Shown here piece after piece: positions 16,602-24,968 of a stretch of DNA of 64,000 nucleotides (its first letter is position 1; every line of letters begins with the position of its first letter). The stretch covers positions 186,001 to 250,000 of the forward strand of contig NZ_JBNXUM010000004.1 of NCBI RefSeq assembly GCF_050563545.1, in the 5' to 3' direction. The notes below the pieces were generated by a model. That model made no database searches and had not been told where the DNA came from. It worked only from the letters and a program-made list of their open reading frames with translations. This stretch comes from Falsiroseomonas sp050563545 (GTDB taxonomy: Bacteria > Pseudomonadota > Alphaproteobacteria > Acetobacterales > Acetobacteraceae). The translations under genes were made by a program, and so were the position numbers.

Positions 16602-17225
16602 ATGACGATGTTGCGCGTCCTCGGCAAGGCCTCTTCGATCAATGTGCGCAAGGTGCTCTGGACCTGCGCCGAGACCGGGGTGCCCTACGCGCGCGAGGAT
16701 TGGGGCAGCGGGTTCCGCGCGCTGGACGACCCGGCCTTCCTGGCGCTGAACCCCAACGCGCTGGTCCCGGTGATCGTGGACGAGCATGGCGCGCTGACGG
16801 AATCCAACACGATCTGCCGCTATCTCGCGGCGAAGCACGGGCGGACGGACCTGCTGCCCACCGCGCCGCGCGCTCGGGCGGAGGTCGAGCGCTGGATGGA
16901 CTGGCAGGCGACGGAGCTCAACGCCGCCTGGCGCGGCGCCTTCACGGGGCTGGTGCGGAAGCAGCCGGTCGATCCTGCCGTGTTCGCGGCGAGCGAGGCG
17001 GAGTGGAACGCGCGGATGCGGGTGTTGGACGCCCGCCTGGCGGCGACGGGGGCGTTCGTCGCGGGAGACGGCTTCACGCTCGCCGACATCGTGCTGGGCC
17101 TGTCCGCAAACCGCTGGCGCATGACGCCGATCGCGCATGCCGCGCTGCCGGCGGTGGAGGCGTGGATGGCGCGGATGCAGGACCGACCCGGATTCCGGGA
17201 GCACTGCGCGAACGGCGTGCCCTGA
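16602..17225 (+). CDS. Glutathione S-transferase family protein
   Basis: The 207-residue product has a thioredoxin-like N-terminal domain (LRVLGKASSINVRKVLWTC, then NPNALVPVIVDEHGALTES, which has the cis-Pro and the Glu-Ser that bind glutathione). A helical C-terminal domain contains GDGFTLADIVLGL, the N-capping-box Asp of GSTs. The active residue is probably the Ser in KASSINV. GGGAG precedes the ATG at 16602; a second ATG two codons later is possible. Divergent neighbour of gor, in keeping with glutathione-linked metabolism. Confidence 0.9.
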   Translation: MTMLRVLGKASSINVRKVLWTCAETGVPYAREDWGSGFRALDDPAFLALNPNALVPVIVDEHGALTESNTICRYLAAKHGRTDLLPTAPRARAEVERWMDWQATELNAAWRGAFTGLVRKQPVDPAVFAASEAEWNARMRVLDARLAATGAFVAGDGFTLADIVLGLSANRWRMTPIAHAALPAVEAWMARMQDRPGFREHCANGVP

Positions 17226-17364
17226 AGCCTTCTCCCCCACTCATGGGGCGTTCCACGTCAAAGGCTGCGGACGGTGGGTGAGGGGGACGCGCAAAGCGGT
17301 GAAGCCGCTCCTGATCTTGCATGCCCCCCTCACCCTGCCCTCTCCCCCCTGCGGGTGGAGAGGG
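17226..17364. repeat. Composite palindromic element B, copy 1
   Basis: Intergenic segment between the convergent gst and maoC-like genes. Its left part has CTCCCCCACTCATGGGG followed by GGGTGAGGGGGACGCGC. Its right part has GCCCCCCTCACCCTG followed by CCCTCTCCCCCCTGCGGG and GTGGAGAGGG (17338-17364). The two halves are roughly inverted copies around a core of about 40 bases. The same architecture recurs at 37807-37965. Confidence 0.7.
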
Positions 17365-17378
17365 TTCAATCGGCGCCC

Positions 17379-17825
17379 CTACTCCATCTTCCGCGGCACC
17401 AGCACGCGCACCGTGAAGACCTGCACCTCCTCGCCGCGCTGGTTCAGCGTCGCGTTGCGGAACAGCACCATCCCGCGGTCCGGCCGGCTCTTGCTTGGCG
17501 TGACCTCCAGCACCTCCGAGACCAGCGTCAGCAGGTCGCCCGGCCGTGTCGGGCGCGGCCATTGCAGGTCGCCCTGCGTGCCGATCACGCCCCAGCCGAG
17601 CTCGCCCATGGCCTGCACGACGAGCTTCATGGTCAGCGCCGCGGTCTGCCAGCCACTCGCCGCCAGGCCCTGGAAGATCGGATGCGCCTCCGCCGCCGCC
17701 GCATCGAGGTGGAAGGGCTGCGGGTCGTACTCGGCGGCGAAGCGCCTGATCGCGTCTTCCGTCACCTCCACCGGGCCGGCGGTGAAGCGCCGGCCCGGGG
17801 TCAGGTCATCGAGCCAGATCGTCAC
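17379..17825 (-). CDS. MaoC-like (hot-dog fold) dehydratase
   Basis: The 148-residue single hot-dog domain protein is related to R-specific enoyl-CoA hydratases. The catalytic Asp-His segment is AAEYDPQPFHLDAAAA, followed by GLAASGWQTAALTM, where Ser/Gly shape the active site. The later DLLTLVSEVLEV and RGMVLFRNATLNQRGEEVQVF strands are typical. Translation begins at GTG, which overlaps the stop of the GabD-like gene (GTGA), so the two are coupled. It probably hydrates an enoyl-CoA or related thioester; substrate unknown. Confidence 0.88.
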   Translation of the reverse strand: MTIWLDDLTPGRRFTAGPVEVTEDAIRRFAAEYDPQPFHLDAAAAEAHPIFQGLAASGWQTAALTMKLVVQAMGELGWGVIGTQGDLQWPRPTRPGDLLTLVSEVLEVTPSKSRPDRGMVLFRNATLNQRGEEVQVFTVRVLVPRKME

Positions 17826-19300
17826 GTCCCGATGCCGCCGACCGCCACGTACTTCACCTCGAGATACTCCTCGATGCCGTAGTACGAACCCTCGCGCCCG
17901 ACGCCGGACTGCTTCATGCCGCCGAAGGGCGCGACCTCGGTCGAGATCAGCCCCTCGTTCACGCCGACCATGCCGTATTCCAGCGCCTCGCTGACGCGGA
18001 ACGCGCGGCCGAGGTCCTTCGTGTAGAAATACGCGGCCAGCCCAAACGGTGTGTCGTTGGCGAGCTTCACCGCCTCCTCCTCGGTCCGGAACTTGAACAG
18101 AGGCGCGACGGGCGCGAAGGTCTCCTCGTTGAAGATGATCGCCTCGCGCGGGACGTCGACGAGGATCGTCGGCGTGAAGAAATTGCCGCCCCTCTCGTGA
18201 CGCTTGCCGCCGGTCAGGACCTTGGCACCCTTGGCCAGCGCGTCCGCGACATGCTCCTCGGCCTTCTTCACGCCGTCGGGGTTGATCAGCGGCCCGATGA
18301 CGACGCCGGGCTCCATGCCGTTGCCGACCTTCATCGCCTCCACCGCCGCCTTCAACTTCACGCTGAACGCGTCGTAGACGCCTTCATGCACCAGGATGCG
18401 GTTCGCGCAGACGCAGGTCTGGCCGGCATTGCGGTACTTCGACGCCATCGCGCCCTGCACCGCCGCATCGAGGTCTGCGTCGTCGAAGACGATGAAGGGC
18501 GCGTTGCCGCCGAGCTCCATGCTCGTCCGCTTGATCGTGCCGGCCGCCTTCTGCATCAGGATGCGACCGACTTCCGTGGACCCCGTGAAGGTCACCTTGC
18601 GCACGAGCGGGTTCTGCGTGAGCTCGTCGCTCATCTCGCCCGAGGCGCCGGTGACGACGTTGCAGACGCCGGCCGGGAAGCCCGCGCGTTCCGCCAGCAC
18701 GCCGATCGCCAGCGCCGAGAAGGGCGTCTGCGACGCCGGCCGCACCACGCCGGTGCAGCCCGCGGCCCAGCCCGGCCCGAGCTTCCGCGTGATCATCGCG
18801 GCAGGGAAGTTCCAGGGCGTGATGGCGGTGAAGACGCCGACCGGCTCCTTCGTCACCAGGATCCGGCGGCCCTTGATGTTCTGCGGGATGGTGTCGCCAT
18901 AGACGCGCTTGCCCTCTTCCGCGAACCATTCGAGGAAGCTCGCGGCATAGACGATCTCGCCCTTGCTCTCCGCCAGCGGCTTGCCCTGCTCGGCCGTCAT
19001 GATGACGGCGAGGTCGTCGGCATTGGCCAGCATCAGGTCGTTCAGCTTGCGGATCAGCGCGCTGCGTTCCTTCGCCAGCATGGCGCGCCAGGCGGGTTGC
19101 GCGGCATGCGCGGCCTCGATCGCGGCGCGGGTCTCGGCGGCCGAGAGCGAGGGCACCGTGCCCACCGCCTCGCCGGTCGCGGGGTTCTTCACCGTCAGCG
19201 TCTTGCCGCTCGCGGCATTGATCCACTTGCCGCCGACCAGGTTGGCCTGGCGGAACAGGTCGGGGTCCTTCAGCGGCAGCTTGGCCGTGGCGTCGAGCAT
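17822..19300 (-). CDS. gabD: NAD(P)-dependent succinate-semialdehyde dehydrogenase-like protein
   Basis: Aldehyde dehydrogenase of 492 residues, closest by eye to GabD (succinate semialdehyde to succinate). It has ITPWNFPAAMITRKLGPG, FTGSTEVGRILM, the catalytic Glu in MELGGNAPFIVF and catalytic Cys in NAGQTCVCANR. The C-terminal EVAPFGGMKQSGVGREGS is GabD-like. One oddity: the conserved Lys of VLKPASQTPFSAL, which contacts the cofactor ribose, is Arg here (VVRPASQTPFSAL). The ATG at 19300 follows AAGGAAG; an in-frame upstream ATG gives an atypical extension. It is coupled to the MaoC-like gene downstream. Confidence 0.88.
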   Translation of the reverse strand: MLDATAKLPLKDPDLFRQANLVGGKWINAASGKTLTVKNPATGEAVGTVPSLSAAETRAAIEAAHAAQPAWRAMLAKERSALIRKLNDLMLANADDLAVIMTAEQGKPLAESKGEIVYAASFLEWFAEEGKRVYGDTIPQNIKGRRILVTKEPVGVFTAITPWNFPAAMITRKLGPGWAAGCTGVVRPASQTPFSALAIGVLAERAGFPAGVCNVVTGASGEMSDELTQNPLVRKVTFTGSTEVGRILMQKAAGTIKRTSMELGGNAPFIVFDDADLDAAVQGAMASKYRNAGQTCVCANRILVHEGVYDAFSVKLKAAVEAMKVGNGMEPGVVIGPLINPDGVKKAEEHVADALAKGAKVLTGGKRHERGGNFFTPTILVDVPREAIIFNEETFAPVAPLFKFRTEEEAVKLANDTPFGLAAYFYTKDLGRAFRVSEALEYGMVGVNEGLISTEVAPFGGMKQSGVGREGSYYGIEEYLEVKYVAVGGIGT

Positions 19301-19427
19301 GGCAGGCTTCCTTCCCTTGGGTTGGGCCGGAAGATAGGCGCGCGGGGTGCCCATGTCAGCCTCGCCGATTGACCCGTCCGGGCACGCTGCCTAGCGTCCC
19401 GCGCAACATTCGGGAAAGGAAGCGGCC

Positions 19428-20216
19428 ATGGCGCGTCGCATCGTCGATATCAGCGTGGCGCTGAAGGCCGGCATCGCCTCCGACCCGCCGCACATGCTGC
19501 CGCAGATCGACTACGTCACGCACAAGCAATCCGCGCCGTCGGTCGCCGCCTATTTCGGCGTCAGCCTGGACCAGCTGCCGGAAGGCGAATACGCGGCGGT
19601 CGAGAACGTACGCATCAGCACGCACAACGGCACGCATCTCGACGCGCCGTATCACTTCTTCTCCCGCATGAACGAACGCACCGTCCCAGGCGGGGAGCCG
19701 TCCTGGCGCATCGACGAGGTGCCGCTCGATTGGTGCTTCCAGCCCGCCGTGAAGCTCGACTTCCGCCATTTCGAGGACGGCTACATCGTCCAGCCCCCTG
19801 ATGTGGAAGCCGAGCTGAAGCGCATCGGGCATGAGCTCAAGCCGCTCGAGATCGTGCTGGTGAACACCCGCGCGGCCAGCCGCTACGGCGAGGCCGACTT
19901 CATCGACGCCGGCTGCGGCATGGGCAAGGCCGCGACGCTCTGGCTGCTGGAACGCGGCGTGCGGCTGACCGGCACCGATGGCTGGTCCTGGGACGCCCCC
20001 TTCAGCCACACGAAGCGCCGGATCGAGCAGGGCGGCGACGCCTCGCTGATCTGGGAAGGCCATCGCGCGGGGCGCGAGATCGGCTACTGCCACCTGGAGA
20101 AACTGTCTAACCTGGAATCCCTGCCCGCCGACGGCTTCATGGTGGCCTGCTTCCCCGTGAAGGTGCATCGCGGCTCCGCGGGCTGGACGCGCGCCGTCGC
20201 GATCATCGAGGAGTGA
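19428..20216 (+). CDS. Cyclase / kynurenine formamidase-like metal hydrolase
   Basis: The 262-residue product is a member of the cyclase family (PF04199 type). The metal-binding signature is ISTHNGTHLDAPYHFF, in which His, Asp and His bind the metal. A later His (DAPFSHTKRR) and VNTRAASRYGEADF also fit. Family members hydrolyse N-formyl amides or cyclise polyketides; here the substrate is unknown. A Bug solute receptor begins at its stop codon (TGATG overlap), suggesting uptake and hydrolysis of the same carboxylate- or amide-type compound. The family and coupling are seen; the pathway is inference. Confidence 0.9.
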   Translation: MARRIVDISVALKAGIASDPPHMLPQIDYVTHKQSAPSVAAYFGVSLDQLPEGEYAAVENVRISTHNGTHLDAPYHFFSRMNERTVPGGEPSWRIDEVPLDWCFQPAVKLDFRHFEDGYIVQPPDVEAELKRIGHELKPLEIVLVNTRAASRYGEADFIDAGCGMGKAATLWLLERGVRLTGTDGWSWDAPFSHTKRRIEQGGDASLIWEGHRAGREIGYCHLEKLSNLESLPADGFMVACFPVKVHRGSAGWTRAVAIIEE

Positions 20217-21166
20217 TGCGGATGATCCGCCGTGTCGCCCTCGCCGCCGCGCTGAGCCTGATCGCGGCGCCTGCTTTCGCCTGGCCCGACAGGCCCCTCA
20301 CCATCATCAACCCCTATGCGACCGGCAGTTCCACCGATGCCGGCGCCCGCGCGCTGGCCGAGGCCTTCCAGGCCGAGCTCGGCCAGCCCGTCGTCGTCAC
20401 CAGCCGCGATGGCGCGTCCGGCACCGTGGGGATGCGCGCGCTGACGGCCGCGGCGCCGGATGGCCACACGCTGGCCTATTCGCCGCTGGTGCCGCTCGCC
20501 TTCATGCCGCATCTGCAGCGCAACACCGAGCTCGGGCCCGATGCCGTCGCGCCGGTCTGCAATGTCACGCAGAACATCCTCGGCGTGATGGTGCGCGCGG
20601 ACAGCCCGATCCGCACGCTGAACGACCTGGTGGCGGAGGCGAAGCGGCGGAACCTGTCCTACGGTTCACCCGGCCCGAACTCCGCGCCCTTCCTCGGCGT
20701 GCACCGCATGCAGGTCGCCGCGGGCGGAGAGTACACGCATATCCCGTTCCGCGGCGACGCCGCGAGCCTGACGGAGACGCTGGCCGGGCGGCTCGACTTC
20801 TCCGCGATCGTGGTGGCCTCCGGCGTGCCGATGGCGCGCGCGGGACAGATGCGTCTGGTCGGCGTCTTCTCCGACACGCGCCATCCCGCCTTCCCCGACG
20901 TGCCGACCGCGCGCGAGCAGGGCATCGACGCGCTGCAGCCGAGCTACGCCGCGCTCTTCGCCACGCGCGGCACGCCGGATGCCGTGCTGGATCGGCTGGA
21001 GGCGGCCTGCCGCACCGCCATGCAGACCGAGAGCTTTCGCCGGGTCGCCGACAACTGGGGCGTGGTCCCGGATTTTCGCGGGCGCGCGGAGCTGCAGCGC
21101 CGGCTGAACGACGAATACGAGGCGACGGGGAAGGTGCTGCGGGACTTGGGGGTGCAGCCGGAATAG
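20216..21166 (+). CDS. Bug/TctC-family periplasmic solute receptor (second copy)
   Basis: The 316-residue product has a signal peptide (MRMIRRVALAAALSLIAAPA, cleavage near AFAWP). Bug-family features follow: RPLTIINPYATGSSTDAGAR in place of the usual PFPPGG loop, VVVTSRDGASGTVGMRAL, and HIPFRGDAASLTETLAGRLD. The altered first binding loop (NPYATGSSTD) suggests a ligand different from that of the receptor at 3041-4009. Translation starts at the ATG overlapping the cyclase stop. No TctAB genes are nearby. Confidence 0.92.
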   Translation: MRMIRRVALAAALSLIAAPAFAWPDRPLTIINPYATGSSTDAGARALAEAFQAELGQPVVVTSRDGASGTVGMRALTAAAPDGHTLAYSPLVPLAFMPHLQRNTELGPDAVAPVCNVTQNILGVMVRADSPIRTLNDLVAEAKRRNLSYGSPGPNSAPFLGVHRMQVAAGGEYTHIPFRGDAASLTETLAGRLDFSAIVVASGVPMARAGQMRLVGVFSDTRHPAFPDVPTAREQGIDALQPSYAALFATRGTPDAVLDRLEAACRTAMQTESFRRVADNWGVVPDFRGRAELQRRLNDEYEATGKVLRDLGVQPE

Positions 21167-21192
21167 CGAGAGAGCGCGGCCCCCCACCCCAG

Positions 21193-21216
21193 CCCTCTCC
21201 CGCTTGCGGGGGAGGG
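21193..21216. repeat. GC palindromic element, copy 5
   Basis: CCCTCTCCCGC, TT, GCGGGGGAGGG with one mismatch between arms. It lies between the convergent Bug receptor and glmU genes and is enclosed by an outer inverted pair, CCCCCACCCC (21181-21190) and GGGTGGGGGT, so a longer hairpin can form. It may serve as a two-way terminator. Confidence 0.85.
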
Positions 21217-21249
21217 TGCCGAGCGCAGCGAGGCGGGTGGGGGTGAGCG

Positions 21250-22548
21250 CTACTTCCCCTTGAACCCCCGCCCCGCCAGGTTCACCTGCCGCCCGCGCGC
21301 GATCGCCAGCGCATCGTCCGGCACCTCCGCCGTGATCACGCTGCCCGCGCCGGTGATCGCGCGCGCGCCGACCTTCACCGGTGCCACCAGCGCCGTGTCC
21401 GACCCGATGAAGGCGCCTTCCCCGATCACGGTGCGGTGCTTGTTCACCCCGTCGTAGTTGCAGGTGATCGTCCCGGCGCCGATGTTCGCCCCCGCGCCGA
21501 TCTCGGCATCGCCGAGATAGGTCAGGTGGTTCGCCTTCGCGCCCTCGCCCAGCACGGCGGCCTTCAGCTCCACGAAATTGCCGACATGGGCGTTGCGCTC
21601 GATCACCGTGCCCGGCCGCAGCCGCGCGAAGGGGCCTATGATCGCGCCGCGCTTCACCACGCAGCCTTCCAGATGGCTGAAGGCGCGGATCTCGACCTCG
21701 TCCTCCACCGTCACGCCGGGCGCGAAGACGACATTGGGGCCGACCGTCACGTCGCGGCCGAGCGCGGTGTCGTGACTGAGGATCACGCTCTCCGGCTGGA
21801 TCAGCGTGGCACCATTGTCCATCGCCGCGCGGCGCAGGCGGCGCTGCACCTCGGCCTCGGCCTCGGCGAGCTCGGCGCGGGAATTGATGCCGCGCAGCTC
21901 CGCCTCCGGCGCTTCCACCGCTTCGACGCGCGCACCCTCGGCGGCGGCGAGCGCGACGACGTCCGTCAGGTAGTATTCGCCCTGGCGGTTGTCGTTCCGG
22001 ACGGCCTTCAGCCAGCGGAACAGGTCGTCGGCCGCGGCGCAGACGACGCCGGCATTGCACAACCCGACCGCGCGCTCCGCCTCGGTCGCGTCGGCGAACT
22101 CCACGATGCGCTGCACCAATCCCCGGCGATCCGTGATCACCCGCCCGTATTGCGCGGGATCGGCGGGCCGCATCGCCAGCAGCACCAGCCCGGCGCGCGC
22201 ACGGGCGGCCCGCAGCCGCCGCAGCGTCTCCGCCGAGATCAGCGGATTGTCGGCATAGAGCACCGCCACGTCACCCGCATGGCCCGCGAGCGCCGGCTCG
22301 GCCTGCAGCGCGGCGTGCCCGGTGCCGAGCCGCCGTTCCTGCACCACCGTCGGATGCGGCGCGGCCGCCTTCTCGAGCATCGTCATGCCCGGGCCGACCA
22401 CGACCACCGCGCGCTCGAACACCTGCTCCACGCTCGACAGAAGGTGGCGGATCATCGGCCGCCCCGCGATCGGGTGCATCGTCTTGGGCAGGGCGGAGCG
22501 CATGCGCGTCCCCTGCCCGGCTGCGAGGAGAATGGCGGCGGCGTTCAT
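21250..22548 (-). CDS. glmU: Bifunctional GlmU: N-acetylglucosamine-1-phosphate uridyltransferase / acetyltransferase
   Basis: Makes UDP-N-acetylglucosamine for peptidoglycan and lipid A. The N-terminal uridyltransferase domain (about residues 1-225) has ILLAAGQGTRMRSALPKTMH and the metal Asp in VLYADNPLIS. The C-terminal left-handed beta helix (about 245-425) has hexapeptide repeats (VTVGPNVVFAPGVTVED) and the acetyltransferase segments ANHLTYLGDAEIGAGANIGA and NYDGVNKHRT. The length of 432 is slightly short for GlmU but complete. GAGGG lies just before the ATG at 22548. Divergent from gph. Confidence 0.96.
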   Translation of the reverse strand: MNAAAILLAAGQGTRMRSALPKTMHPIAGRPMIRHLLSSVEQVFERAVVVVGPGMTMLEKAAAPHPTVVQERRLGTGHAALQAEPALAGHAGDVAVLYADNPLISAETLRRLRAARARAGLVLLAMRPADPAQYGRVITDRRGLVQRIVEFADATEAERAVGLCNAGVVCAAADDLFRWLKAVRNDNRQGEYYLTDVVALAAAEGARVEAVEAPEAELRGINSRAELAEAEAEVQRRLRRAAMDNGATLIQPESVILSHDTALGRDVTVGPNVVFAPGVTVEDEVEIRAFSHLEGCVVKRGAIIGPFARLRPGTVIERNAHVGNFVELKAAVLGEGAKANHLTYLGDAEIGAGANIGAGTITCNYDGVNKHRTVIGEGAFIGSDTALVAPVKVGARAITGAGSVITAEVPDDALAIARGRQVNLAGRGFKGK

Positions 22549-22630
22549 CCCTCGACGCGTAATCCGCGCGCCCCAGCCCCGCAAGCCGGAAGGATTGCCT
22601 CGCGATCGGGGCCGTCCTAACGCCTGCGTC

Positions 22631-23287
22631 ATGACAAGGCTTGCCGTCTTCGACCTCGACGGGACGCTGGTGGACAGCGCGCCGGACATCCATGCCGCGC
22701 TCGACCGCCTGGCCGCTGCCCGCGGCTTGGCGCCCTTCGGCCGCGCCGAGGTCATCGGCATGATCGGCGACGGGGTGAGGGCGCTGGTCGAACGGGCTCT
22801 GGCCGCCCGCGGCCAGGCCTTCGATCCCGCCGCCCTCGACGCCTTCACCGCGGACTACACGGCGAACGCCGCCACCCTCACCCGACTCTTCGACGGCATC
22901 GGCCAGGCGCTGGACGCGCTGCGCGGCCAGGGCTGGCGCCTCGCCGTCTGCACCAACAAGCCCGAGGCGGCGGCGCGGGAGCTCCTCGGCGCGCTCGGCC
23001 TGCTGGACGGCCTGGCCGCACTCGGCGGCGGCGACAGCTTCCCCGTCCGCAAGCCCGATCCGCGCCATCTGCTGGAAACCATCGCCGCCGCCGGCGCCAT
23101 GCCGCAGGGCTCGGTCATGGTCGGCGACCACCGCAACGACGTCATGGCGGCCCGCGGCGCCGGCATTCCCTGCGTCTTCGTGGGCTGGGGCTACGGCCCG
23201 CTGCACATGGCCGAGGGCGCGCCCGTGGTGGCGACGCCGGCCGGCCTAGCGGCGGAGCTCGGTGCGGCGCTCGACCGGCTGTCCTGA
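22631..23287 (+). CDS. gph: Phosphoglycolate phosphatase-like HAD hydrolase
   Basis: The 218-residue HAD-superfamily phosphatase has motif I VFDLDGTLVDSAPDI with the nucleophile Asp, motif II VCTNKPE, the Lys in VRKPDPRHL (motif III) and motif IV MVGDHRNDVMAARGAG. The cap domain resembles Gph, which removes phosphate from 2-phosphoglycolate made during DNA repair or oxygenation. Other small phosphate esters are possible. The last 42 bases overlap the end of the convergent DUF3108 gene. Confidence 0.88.
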   Translation: MTRLAVFDLDGTLVDSAPDIHAALDRLAAARGLAPFGRAEVIGMIGDGVRALVERALAARGQAFDPAALDAFTADYTANAATLTRLFDGIGQALDALRGQGWRLAVCTNKPEAAARELLGALGLLDGLAALGGGDSFPVRKPDPRHLLETIAAAGAMPQGSVMVGDHRNDVMAARGAGIPCVFVGWGYGPLHMAEGAPVVATPAGLAAELGAALDRLS

Positions 23288-24061
23288 TTCCGCGCGCCGG
23301 GGCAGCACCGGCTCGGCCTTCAGCAGCACGGCATTGGCGGTCCCGAACCAGCGCGTCGGGATGTCCATCCGCACCGGCACGACCGGCGCCCCAGCATAGG
23401 GCGCGGCCATCCAGGCGGTCGCGCGCTGCGGCTCCGCCGCGCGGACGCGGTCCATGTCGTGGCGGAAGCCGCCGACGATGCGGCCGACCACCTCGCAACG
23501 CATCGCCTCGCCCTGCCAGGCGCCGCCCCAGGGCGGAATGCGGTCGCGGCTGGTGCCGCTGGCCCGGTAGGCCGTCAGCCGTCGCCCGTCATAGACCGAC
23601 GCCTCCGTCCCGCAGCCGCCCTGCGCGGCCTGGCGGCCAACCGTCAGGGCGAAGGACAGGACGTCCATCGTCCCGTGCCGCAGCGGCTCCGGGATCGGCT
23701 CGCGCTCATCGGTCTCGGGTGGCGTCAGCTCCACGACGCGGGGCACCAACCCCTGCCATGCCAGCGCGATGCGCCGCATGCGCCCGCGCCAGACGCCTTC
23801 CGAGGTGAAGCCGCTCGGCCGCGCCGCGCCGCCGGCGAAGGCACCGTCGGCGCGCGTGACCTGCTCGCCCGAGGCGACCAGCGTCGCCAGGCCGCGCGTG
23901 CGCAGCCGCGTCTCGACGCGGTAGCGGTCCCCGCTGGTCTCGATCTCGGCCTCGAGCTCCATCACCACCATGCCCGCGGCCTGGACCTCGTAGGTCGCGC
24001 GCATGGCCTCGGCCAGGGCCGGGCCAGGCAGCAGCAGCAGGGCGGCGATCAGGGCGCGCAT
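23246..24061 (-). CDS. DUF3108-type exported protein
   Basis: The 271-residue product has a signal peptide (MRALIAALLLLPGPALAEA). The body resembles DUF3108: MRATYEVQAAGMVVMELEAE at the start, SGFTSEGVWRGR, TMDVLSFALTVGRQ, ASVYDGRRLTAYRASGT and a C-terminal VRMDIPTRWFGTANAVL. DUF3108 proteins are uncharacterised periplasmic beta-rich proteins. An ATG 9 bases upstream (24070) is an equally possible start. The 3' end overlaps gph convergently by 42 bases. It starts about 90 bases from tRNA-Val on the other strand. Confidence 0.8.
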   Translation of the reverse strand: MRALIAALLLLPGPALAEAMRATYEVQAAGMVVMELEAEIETSGDRYRVETRLRTRGLATLVASGEQVTRADGAFAGGAARPSGFTSEGVWRGRMRRIALAWQGLVPRVVELTPPETDEREPIPEPLRHGTMDVLSFALTVGRQAAQGGCGTEASVYDGRRLTAYRASGTSRDRIPPWGGAWQGEAMRCEVVGRIVGGFRHDMDRVRAAEPQRATAWMAAPYAGAPVVPVRMDIPTRWFGTANAVLLKAEPVLPRRAESGQPVERRTELRR

Positions 24062-24148
24062 CCCCCCCATATCGGCGCCGCTTGCGCGGGGGCAAGCCCG
24101 GCTTGACACCCGCCCGCCGCCCCCCCTATCCAGCGCGTCCCGAGGGAT

Positions 24149-24223
24149 GGGCGCGTAGCTCAGCGGGAGAGCATCGCCTTCACACGGCGGGGGTCGTAGG
24201 TTCAATCCCTACCGCGCCCACCA
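24149..24223 (+). tRNA. tRNA-Val (anticodon CAC)
   Basis: A full cloverleaf can be drawn: acceptor GGGCGCG / CGCGCCC, D arm GCTC / GAGC, anticodon stem TCGCC / GGCGG with loop TTCACAC (anticodon CAC, reading GUG), T arm GTAGG TTCAATC CCTAC, discriminator A, and an encoded CCA. No integrase or attachment-site duplicate is seen beside it. Confidence 0.97.
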
Positions 24224-24248
24224 TCCCCGGGTTCCCCATGTGGCTGCC

Positions 24249-24968
24249 ATGATCTCGGCCCGCGAAGCGATCGCCCGCGCCGGCGAGCGGCTGGAACTGC
24301 GCGTCGTGCTGGCCGTGCTGCTCGTCGCCGGCGCGCTCTGGGGCTTCGTCGCGCTGGCGGGCGAGGTGATGGAGGGCGAGACGCTCGCCTTCGACCGCGC
24401 CCTGCTGCTGGCGCTGCGCGACCCCGCGAACCCCGCCGATCCGCTTGGCCCGTCCTGGCTGCGGGAGGTCGGGCGCGACATGACGGCGTTGGGCGGCATC
24501 GCGGTGCTGACGCTGCTGACCATCGGCGTGCTGGCCTTCATGGCGCTACGCGCCCTGTGGGGCGCGGCGGGGTTGCTGCTGGCCTCGGTGCTGGGCGGCA
24601 TGGTGGCGAGCAACCTGCTGAAGGCCGCCTTCGACCGCGCGCGGCCCGACCTGGTGCCGCATGGCTCCATCGTGATGACGGCGAGCTTCCCGAGCGGGCA
24701 CGCCATGATGTCGGCGGTGGTCTACCTGACGCTCGGCGTGCTGCTCGCGCGGGTGGAGCCGCGACGGCGCGACAAGGCCTTCATCCTGTCCTGCGCGGTC
24801 TTCCTGACGCTGCTGGTCGGGGTCAGCCGCGTCTATCTCGGCGTGCATTGGCCGACCGACGTGCTGGCGGGCTGGTGCCTCGGCGCGGCCTGGGCGCTGG
24901 GATGCTGGCTGGTCGCGCGTTGGCTGCAGCGCCGCGGTGCGGTCGAGACGGACCACGCAGGCCAGTGA
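24249..24968 (+). CDS. PAP2-family membrane phosphatase
   Basis: The 239-residue integral membrane protein has about five to six helices and the three-part PAP2 phosphatase signature: KAAFDRARPD, FPSGHAMMSA and SRVYLGVHWPTDVLAG with the catalytic His residues. Family members dephosphorylate phosphatidate, undecaprenyl diphosphate or similar lipid phosphates at the periplasmic face. A GTG 9 bases upstream is an alternative start. It converges on the ABC ATPase gene, the two stops lying side by side. Confidence 0.9.
   Translation: MISAREAIARAGERLELRVVLAVLLVAGALWGFVALAGEVMEGETLAFDRALLLALRDPANPADPLGPSWLREVGRDMTALGGIAVLTLLTIGVLAFMALRALWGAAGLLLASVLGGMVASNLLKAAFDRARPDLVPHGSIVMTASFPSGHAMMSAVVYLTLGVLLARVEPRRRDKAFILSCAVFLTLLVGVSRVYLGVHWPTDVLAGWCLGAAWALGCWLVARWLQRRGAVETDHAGQ

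Noticed and set aside
24149..24223. tRNA-Val as an integration site for a genomic island
   Set aside because: No integrase gene, no partial tRNA duplicate downstream and no change in composition at the junction.
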